A DNA stretch of 12,106 nt from an uncultured Eubacteriales bacterium. Lineage in GTDB: Bacteria > Bacillota_A > Clostridia > Christensenellales > Aristaeellaceae. The stretch covers positions 17,067-29,172 of the forward strand of contig CACYNZ010000027.1 in assembly GCA_902775835.1 (NCBI GenBank), given 5' to 3'. Both the position numbers and the translations under genes were made by a program. Under the pieces are notes generated by a model. The model saw only the letters and a program-made list of their open reading frames with translations. It did not search any database and was not told the origin of the DNA. Below, piece by piece: positions 8,108 to 12,106 of this stretch (its first letter is position 1; each line of letters opens with the position of its first letter).

Positions 8108-8144
8108 AGGGCATACTCCTTTCTGCGGATTCTAGTTTCCGGGA

Positions 8145-9314
8145 TCAGAAGAATCCTTCCCCGCTCATTCTCTTGACAATGAAGTTGGAGAGGAAGAGCA
8201 GGATGCAGTTGACCACCTGCTGGAAAAGGCCGATGGCAGTGGACAGATCATACTGTCCTTTTCCGACACCCATATCATAGACATAGGTATCAATGACCTG
8301 TGCCACCGTGGAGGACGTCGCTGCGGAACGCAGATTCATGATCTGGTCGAAATTTGCACCCATGACAGAACCCACATTCAGGATCAGCATGGTGGTGATG
8401 GAGAAGGAAATGGCAGGCAGCGTGATATGCACGCACTGCTGGAAACGGTTGGCGCCGTCGAGGTAGGCGGCTTCATACATCTCCTGGTCCACGCCGGCGA
8501 TGGCGGCCATATAGATGATGGTTCCCCAGCCGGCCTCCTTCCATATGCTGGTCATGTACAGCATGCCGTAGAACCGGTTCGGGTCCGAGAGCATGTTGAT
8601 GGCCTGGTATCCCATGGAGGTCAGGAACTTGTTGACAAGACCGGAGGTGATGGAGAACAGGGAATACATCAGGGAATACATGATAACCCAGGAAATGAAG
8701 TGGGGAAGATAGATGACGGTCTGCACCGTGCGGCGGTAGGTATTCGAACGCAGCTCATTGAGCAGGAGGGCCAGCAGGATGGGCACCGGGAAGGTGATGG
8801 CCAGCTGGGTGATGCCGATGAACAGGGTGTTGCCGATGACCGATCCGGCTACGGGGCGCTTGAAGAAGCGGGTGAAGTTTTCCAGTCCGATCCAGGCGGA
8901 ATAGAGGATGCCGCTCTTGATCTTGTAGTCCTTGAATGCCAGGATGATGCCGTACATGGGCATGTAGCTGAAGATGAACACGACAATGAGTCCGGGCAGG
9001 ATCAGCAGGTAGCGGTAACGGTCCTTCCAGAGGTCGCGTCCCATGATGGAAGACCAGGGCCGCAGGGCGGGCAGGGTGAAGTAGGCGATCAGGGAAAGCA
9101 CCATGACCGCGATGCCGGAAATACCCAGGGCCAGGGGGCCGCGGGCATATGCCGGATCCCAGTTCTTGTTGCCGATGATGCCAGTGATGGCGACATACCA
9201 GACGGCTCCGCCCACAGCCATGAGAAGGCCGAGGATCAGAATGCTCCGAAAGGCGTTCAGCGGGCCTTTGGGCAGGGCCTGGAGCTGTTTTTTGGTAATG
9301 CGTGGTCTCTGCAT
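8145..9314 (-). CDS. Sugar ABC transporter inner-membrane permease, LplB/MalF type, with N-terminal extension
   Basis: A 389-residue membrane protein. The LplB-like core starts near residue 95 (LWKDRYRYLLILPGL, then YMPMYGIILAFKDYKI). The EAA loop is YEAAYLDGANRF (280-291), and the C-terminus RMSGEGFF is typical of the family. Ordinary LplB relatives are about 300 residues; here about 90 extra residues precede the core and hold two hydrophobic segments (about 23-47 and 61-84), giving about eight membrane helices in total. E. coli MalF likewise has eight helices, two more than MalG, so such an addition has precedent. This is the first gene of the operon, about 70 nt after the inferred transcription start, with AAGGAG about 9 nt before the ATG. 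It pairs with the YtcP-like permease downstream. Confidence 0.93.
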   Translation of the reverse strand: MQRPRITKKQLQALPKGPLNAFRSILILGLLMAVGGAVWYVAITGIIGNKNWDPAYARGPLALGISGIAVMVLSLIAYFTLPALRPWSSIMGRDLWKDRYRYLLILPGLIVVFIFSYMPMYGIILAFKDYKIKSGILYSAWIGLENFTRFFKRPVAGSVIGNTLFIGITQLAITFPVPILLALLLNELRSNTYRRTVQTVIYLPHFISWVIMYSLMYSLFSITSGLVNKFLTSMGYQAINMLSDPNRFYGMLYMTSIWKEAGWGTIIYMAAIAGVDQEMYEAAYLDGANRFQQCVHITLPAISFSITTMLILNVGSVMGANFDQIMNLRSAATSSTVAQVIDTYVYDMGVGKGQYDLSTAIGLFQQVVNCILLFLSNFIVKRMSGEGFF

Positions 9315-9375
9315 ATATGATCACTCCTTCTGCGGGGACGTGCGTGAGAGGCAAACCATTCCGGTTTTGAAAAGG

Positions 9376-9416
9376 GACAATTGCATCCCTATTTTACCTT
9401 GCGGGATACAATTGTC
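9376..9416. promoter_or_regulatory. Inverted-repeat operator framing the operon promoter
   Basis: GACAATTGCATCCC (9376-9389) and GGGATACAATTGTC (9403-9416) form a 14-bp inverted repeat with one mismatch and a 13-bp gap. One arm covers most of the -35 box, the -10 box lies in the gap, and the other arm covers the expected start site. A protein bound to both arms would block the promoter, so a repressor operator is the simplest reading. The cognate regulator is not identifiable in the window. Confidence 0.55.
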
Positions 9417-9418
9417 AA
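9391..9418 (-). promoter_or_regulatory. Sigma-A-type promoter of the sugar operon
   Basis: On the minus strand a perfect TTGACA -35 (9418-9413) is followed by a 16-nt spacer and a TAAAAT -10 (9396-9391, five of six to consensus). Transcription should start near 9384 and leave a leader of about 70 nt before the first permease ATG at 9314. Its position and orientation fit the head of the six-gene operon. Confidence 0.75.
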
Positions 9419-9532
9419 TCTCCGGCCCGGGTGCGGGACGGAAAGGCATGTCCAAAATGGAGGAAAAAACGTGGGAAATATAAAGGAAATGCCGGGCAGG
9501 CCGGTCTGGGGCCGGATGCATTTTTCCTGTAT

Positions 9533-9552
9533 TTCTGAAACCGGTTTCAGAA
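9533..9552. promoter_or_regulatory. 20-bp perfect palindrome, LacI-family-like operator
   Basis: TTCTGAAACC (9533-9542) is directly followed by its exact reverse complement GGTTTCAGAA (9543-9552). A gapless even palindrome with a central CG and AAACCGGTTT core resembles LacI/GalR-family operators. It lies about 120 bp upstream of the sugar operon -35 box and about 55 bp upstream of the -35 box of the divergent regulator gene, so it could serve either. Confidence 0.45.
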
Positions 9553-9605
9553 CAGAGCAGCCTGTGCGGCGTGGAAAATCAGGACGCTGCATCCGGAGGG
9601 ACAGA

Positions 9606-9644
9606 TTGACAGACCGGGGAAAAACGCATATGGTACACATGTGT
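9606..9644 (+). promoter_or_regulatory. Promoter of the XRE regulator with overlapping palindrome
   Basis: A perfect TTGACA (9606-9611), a 17-nt spacer and TATGGT (9629-9634, four of six to consensus) form a plausible sigma-A promoter. The palindrome ACACATGTGT (9635-9644) sits exactly where transcription would begin, so self-repression by the encoded regulator is possible. The leader would be about 120 nt. The rest of the 9315-9761 gap contains no convincing gene. Confidence 0.5.
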
Positions 9645-9761
9645 CCCATGGGCATCCATCAGCATCTGTGACCACATTCTTCAGCAATGTCCAGCGTTTC
9701 GCTGTTTATGGTAAAGACAATTTGAAGTACATCTGGTATGTTCTTTCAGGAGGTGAGATCC

Positions 9762-10268
9762 ATGGATCTGAGAAACATCGGAAAATTCATAGCAGATATG
9801 CGAAAAGAACGGGGCCTTACCCAGGAGCAGCTCGGAGAAAAAATCGGAGTGACCAATAAGACCGTTTCCCGGTGGGAAACAGGCGTATACCTTCCGCCCG
9901 CGGATGCGCTCCTGGCTTTGGGAGAGCTTTTTGGCGTAAGCATGAATGAGATTCTCAGCGGAAAAAGACTGAACGACGCAGACTACAGGGAGGCAGCGGA
10001 GGAAAACCTGAAGCAGGCGATCCGATCCAGCTGCTTCTCAGTAAAGGAAAGAACAGAGTTCTTCAAAAGAAAGTGGCTGAAAGAGCACACTGCAGTTATG
10101 ATATTTGTCGGGATCTGTATCCTGGCAGTGCCTGTCTGCGGTATTGCAGCCAAAAGCGTTGTACCGGTTTCCATTACTCCGCTGCTTATAGCTTTGGCAC
10201 ACGTATGGAGAAACAACGCCATGATGACGTATGTGGAAAACAAAGTCTTTGACGGTACCGGAAACTGA
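9762..10268 (+). CDS. XRE-family DNA-binding regulator with two C-terminal membrane helices
   Basis: A 168-residue protein. Residues about 5-60 form a Cro/C1-type helix-turn-helix, with GLTQEQLGEKIGVTNKTVSRWETG (19-42) holding the turn and recognition helix. A charged linker follows (KRLNDADYREAAEENLKQ, then FFKRKWLKEH). Two hydrophobic segments near 108-128 and 130-150 suggest anchoring to the membrane, with a short tail. Similar small XRE proteins with membrane tails are common in Bacillota, and their ligands are mostly unknown. AGGAGGT about 7 nt upstream selects the ATG at 9762 over an in-frame ATG at 9738. It is divergent from the sugar operon and shares its upstream region, so control of that operon is possible but not shown. 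A tandem hairpin region follows its stop. Confidence 0.85.
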   Translation: MDLRNIGKFIADMRKERGLTQEQLGEKIGVTNKTVSRWETGVYLPPADALLALGELFGVSMNEILSGKRLNDADYREAAEENLKQAIRSSCFSVKERTEFFKRKWLKEHTAVMIFVGICILAVPVCGIAAKSVVPVSITPLLIALAHVWRNNAMMTYVENKVFDGTGN

Positions 10269-10269
10269 C

Positions 10270-10293
10270 ATGACAGGGTTCCACCGCTGTCAT
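10270..10293 (+). repeat. Inverted repeat directly after the XRE gene
   Basis: ATGACAG (10270-10276) and CTGTCAT (10287-10293) form a perfect 7-bp stem with a 10-nt loop, starting two bases after the stop codon. No T-run follows, so it is not a typical terminator by itself. It may protect the 3' end or be a binding site. Confidence 0.35.
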
Positions 10294-10329
10294 TCCAGAC
10301 GGCTGAACTCAGACACAGAACGGATTTCG

Positions 10330-10349
10330 GACGGTCTGCGCCGTCTTTT
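10330..10349 (+). terminator. Likely intrinsic terminator after the XRE gene
   Basis: GACGGT (10330-10335) pairs with GCCGTC (10340-10345), including one G-T pair, around the loop CTGC, and TTTT follows directly (10346-10349). The stem is short, so efficiency may be modest. It separates the regulator gene from the thioredoxin-like gene at 10420. Confidence 0.5.
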
Positions 10350-10419
10350 GCTGCGATGCATGGCAGACATATGAGAGGATATATGCTGGTGAATCAATTC
10401 AGGAAATGGAGAAAATACA

Positions 10420-11694
10420 ATGCGTAAACATCTGATCTGCATGATACTGTGCCTGCTGCTCCTGGCGTGCACGCCGCATGCCCTGGGAGCCGTGTTCGCG
10501 GGAACGGAGATGCCGGACTTCACTGTGGAGACCACCCAGGGCACAGTGAGCCTGAGCGGTGCGCTGGCGGAGAAAAAGGCAGTGGTGGTCAATTTCTGGG
10601 CCTCCTGGTGTGGTTACTGCATAGAGGAGTTTCCGCTGTTTCAGGAAGCCTACGAGCAGTTTGGCGAGGATGTGCAGTTCATCGCGCTGACGGTGGAGGC
10701 CAAGGACGGGGACGCCCAGATCCGGTCCGTCCAGCAGTCGCTGGGGCTGAACTTCCCCATGGGCAGGGACACGGCCGGGCTGGGGGCCATGTATGTCAGG
10801 GGCGGCATTCCCGTGACGCTGGTGGTGGACCGCTTCGGAAAGATCGCCTATGAGCAGACGGGCGCATTCCAGCGCTCCTCGGAACTGAAGAACCTCCTCA
10901 GTGCCCTCACTTCGGACGGGTATACGGAGTCTGTGGTCTATACGGAACCCCCGGCCGCACAGGTTACGGCGGCAGGTGAGACCGGGGACGCCCTGAGCAG
11001 GGCCCTGAACGCGGAGGGCAGCAGCCTTGTGTTTGCCAACCCGGACGATGCGCACACCTGGCCCATGCAGGTGTTTGAGGACGGTACGCGCACCGGTGTG
11101 TGCAGCTCCAACGGCGGCGAGGATGACACACTGAGCGCCGTGAGAACCGTGCTTACTTCTTCCGAGGGCGAGGCGTTCTGCGTGGACGTGCGCTCCTCCA
11201 GCCTGGGCGGTCTGGACGTGGGCCAGCTGATCGTGGACGGCACAGTGGTCCGCGTGTTCAGCGGTGAGCGGGACTGGCACAGGGTGGTGTATCCGCTGGA
11301 AGCCGGGAAGCATGAGGTGATGCTCACATACCGGAAGCTGCACTATGGCGCTGAGGGCCAGGACAGTGTCTGGTATTCAGGCGCGTGCCTTGCAAAGGCA
11401 GAGACAGAGGACGTGCCGGAGCGGACGGAACAGGCCGGCATCCGGGTGATCACACCCGGAACGCTGCGGGTTCTGCCGGAAAAGGAAGGCCTGTTCCAGG
11501 ACAGAATGGATGTCTATCTGGTGGAAGACGACACCCTGGAGGTGGAGTTTACCCTGGGCCAGGGGATGGACGAGGAAGCGCTTGTGATCACTGCCGGGGA
11601 ACGGTTCCTGTCCACATCCTGCATGCAGACGCAGGACCATGTCCATTTCACGGCGGAGATTCCGGTGACGCAGGAACCATGGCAAACTGCTTGA
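10420..11694 (+). CDS. Exported TlpA/ResA-like thioredoxin-fold protein with beta-rich C-terminal region, possibly truncated
   Basis: A 424-residue protein. The N-terminus has basic residues, a hydrophobic core and LLAC (14-17), which fits a lipobox with acylated Cys17; a signal peptidase I site after ALG (23) is an alternative. Residues about 28-165 form a thioredoxin fold of the TlpA/ResA kind: VVNFWASWCGYC (56-67) with redox cysteines 64 and 67, and the cis-proline in GGIPVTLVVD (Pro131). It should act outside the membrane as a thiol-disulfide reductase or a redox partner. Residues about 200-325 look like a jelly-roll sandwich (DWHRVVYPLEAGKHEVMLTYRK at 285-306), with a further beta-rich stretch to 424. 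The end (...HFTAEIPVTQEPWQTA) seems to stop in mid-domain. GGAG lies about 9 nt before the ATG; a weak TTGCTG/TATGAG promoter (10348-10375) may serve it. Nearby genes do not reveal its partner. Confidence 0.82.
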   Translation: MRKHLICMILCLLLLACTPHALGAVFAGTEMPDFTVETTQGTVSLSGALAEKKAVVVNFWASWCGYCIEEFPLFQEAYEQFGEDVQFIALTVEAKDGDAQIRSVQQSLGLNFPMGRDTAGLGAMYVRGGIPVTLVVDRFGKIAYEQTGAFQRSSELKNLLSALTSDGYTESVVYTEPPAAQVTAAGETGDALSRALNAEGSSLVFANPDDAHTWPMQVFEDGTRTGVCSSNGGEDDTLSAVRTVLTSSEGEAFCVDVRSSSLGGLDVGQLIVDGTVVRVFSGERDWHRVVYPLEAGKHEVMLTYRKLHYGAEGQDSVWYSGACLAKAETEDVPERTEQAGIRVITPGTLRVLPEKEGLFQDRMDVYLVEDDTLEVEFTLGQGMDEEALVITAGERFLSTSCMQTQDHVHFTAEIPVTQEPWQTA

Positions 11695-11752
11695 TCCCCG
11701 TATGCTCCTGTTCCCCGCAATCCACAAGACAGATGTCTCTCGTCTCAATCAT
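11648..11752 (-). CDS. Short ORF (34 codons) behind a strong promoter; small protein or start of a broken gene
   Basis: The ATG at 11752 follows GAGGGG by 6 nt and opens a frame of 34 codons (MIETRDICLVDCGEQEHTG at the start) to a TGA at 11648-11650. The last part runs antisense to the 3' end of the thioredoxin-like gene. The near-consensus promoter and long leader upstream argue that something is truly expressed here. The sequence is not recognised. Either it is a genuine small protein, or it is the head of a longer gene cut off where it meets the other gene, near 11680. The change from hydrophilic, gene-like residues to ASPESPP at the C-terminus suits the second reading. Confidence 0.4.
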   Translation of the reverse strand: MIETRDICLVDCGEQEHTGIKQFAMVPASPESPP

Positions 11753-11933
11753 GTAATTCCCCTCGCTTTTTCCGTGCAAAACAGTGATCTGCATGTATTT
11801 GTCCAATGCGTATGATCATCTGCCGGACATACGCCCCTACGTCTGTCCGCAGCCCGCCGGAATTCCGGAGGATGCTGCACTGCACATTGTCTGTCGCATC
11901 TGATACGGATGCCTGCCGGTCTGGCAGGCTTCC
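11753..11933 (-). promoter_or_regulatory. Long structured 5' leader (about 180 nt)
   Basis: Between the inferred start site near 11933 and the ATG at 11752 the minus strand holds three inverted repeats: GCCTGCC/GGCAGGC (11911-11917 with 11923-11929), the 12-bp palindrome CCGGAATTCCGG (11857-11868), and CGTATG/CATACG (11809-11814 with 11828-11833). A leader of this length and structure could be a cis-acting RNA control element. I cannot match it to a known riboswitch class. On the plus strand the first hairpin, followed by TTCCTGTT, could alternatively serve as a weak terminator. Confidence 0.4.
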
Positions 11934-11939
11934 TGTTAT

Positions 11940-11968
11940 ATCATACTACATTTTTGTCTGTTTGTCAA
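11940..11968 (-). promoter_or_regulatory. Near-consensus sigma-A promoter
   Basis: On the minus strand TTGACA (11968-11963), a 17-nt spacer and TATGAT (11945-11940, five of six to consensus) form the best promoter in the window, within an AT-rich stretch. It would transcribe towards the short ORF at 11752 and, if not stopped, antisense into the thioredoxin-like gene. Confidence 0.75.
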
Positions 11969-11980
11969 CTCCCTATCCCT

Positions 11981-12051
11981 GATTTTCCACCTGAAATTTA
12001 CATTTTACGACCCCGCATTTCCGTCCTGATACATCACCGATTCTCCACCTG
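11981..12051. repeat. Pair of 13-bp direct repeats upstream of the promoter
   Basis: GATTTTCCACCTG (11981-11993) and GATTCTCCACCTG (12039-12051) differ at one base and are 58 bp apart. They lie about 50 and 110 bp upstream of the start expected from the minus-strand promoter at 11940-11968, where activator sites would be placed. No gene is visible from 11969 to the window end. Confidence 0.35.
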
Positions 12052-12106
12052 CGGTATAAAATCTGACAGTTACGGAATGAAACAGTCATCTTTCACAAAA
12101 ACAGCT

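Noticed and set aside
9488..9671. 60-codon plus-strand frame in the regulatory region upstream of the XRE gene
   Set aside because: It spans the 20-bp palindrome and the promoter of the XRE gene, has poor ribosome-site spacing and an arginine-rich composition unlike a protein.
9738..9761. Earlier in-frame ATG for the XRE regulator
   Set aside because: The AGGAGGT site lies between this ATG and the one at 9762, so only the later start has a proper ribosome site.
7161..10358. Identical 14-mer CTTTTGCTGCGATG near 7161 and 10345
   Set aside because: One such match in 12 kb is not far from chance, the copies lie on opposite sides of unrelated genes, and nothing else around them is shared.
1..12106. 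CRISPR arrays, tRNA or rRNA genes, insertion sequences
   Set aside because: I saw no regularly spaced repeats, no tRNA-like cloverleaf and no transposase or terminal inverted repeats with target duplications.

Overview
The window looks like a piece of a chromosome from a fermentative, gut- or rumen-type Bacillota (Clostridia-like) bacterium. This is inferred from purine-rich AGGAGG-type ribosome sites on nearly every gene, TTGACA/TATAAT-type promoters, an LplB/YtcP/LplA-type sugar ABC importer without its own ATPase, and a fairly high GC content (by eye above 50%). The species cannot be named from the sequence.

Layout. (1) Positions 1-117 hold the 3' end of an unrecognised plus-strand gene, which converges on the main operon at a bidirectional terminator (154-191). 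(2) Positions 9418-154 on the minus strand form one six-gene carbohydrate operon. Transcription order is: MalF/LplB-type permease with an extra N-terminal membrane hairpin, MalG/YtcP-type permease, secreted solute-binding protein, TIM-barrel glycoside hydrolase with a GH129/GH101-like Asp...Glu pair, DUF5107-TPR protein (start overlaps the hydrolase stop), and a Gfo/Idh/MocA NAD(P)-dependent oxidoreductase with a cysteine cluster. (3) Positions 9315-9761 are a regulatory region. It carries the operon promoter framed by a 14-bp inverted repeat, a separate 20-bp perfect palindrome, and a divergent promoter for a small XRE regulator with two membrane helices (9762-10268). (4) Positions 10420-11694 encode an exported TlpA/ResA-like thioredoxin-fold protein joined to beta-rich C-terminal domains, which seems to stop in mid-domain. 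(5) Positions 11648-11968 on the minus strand hold a near-consensus promoter, a structured leader of about 180 nt and a ribosome site leading into a 34-codon ORF that runs antisense into the end of the thioredoxin-like gene. This looks like a rearrangement (or assembly) joint between two gene ends, or a genuine small gene.

How the genes may work together (inference): the binding protein and two permeases import an oligosaccharide or glycoconjugate fragment, powered by a shared MsmX-type ATPase encoded elsewhere. The hydrolase has no signal peptide and would cleave the substrate in the cytoplasm. The DUF5107 protein and the oxidoreductase then act on the product or on an oxidised glycoside intermediate. 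The substrate is not known; alpha-GalNAc (mucin-type) glycans are one testable possibility based on the catalytic-residue pattern. Hairpins on both sides of the binding-protein gene suggest it is expressed at a different level from its neighbours.
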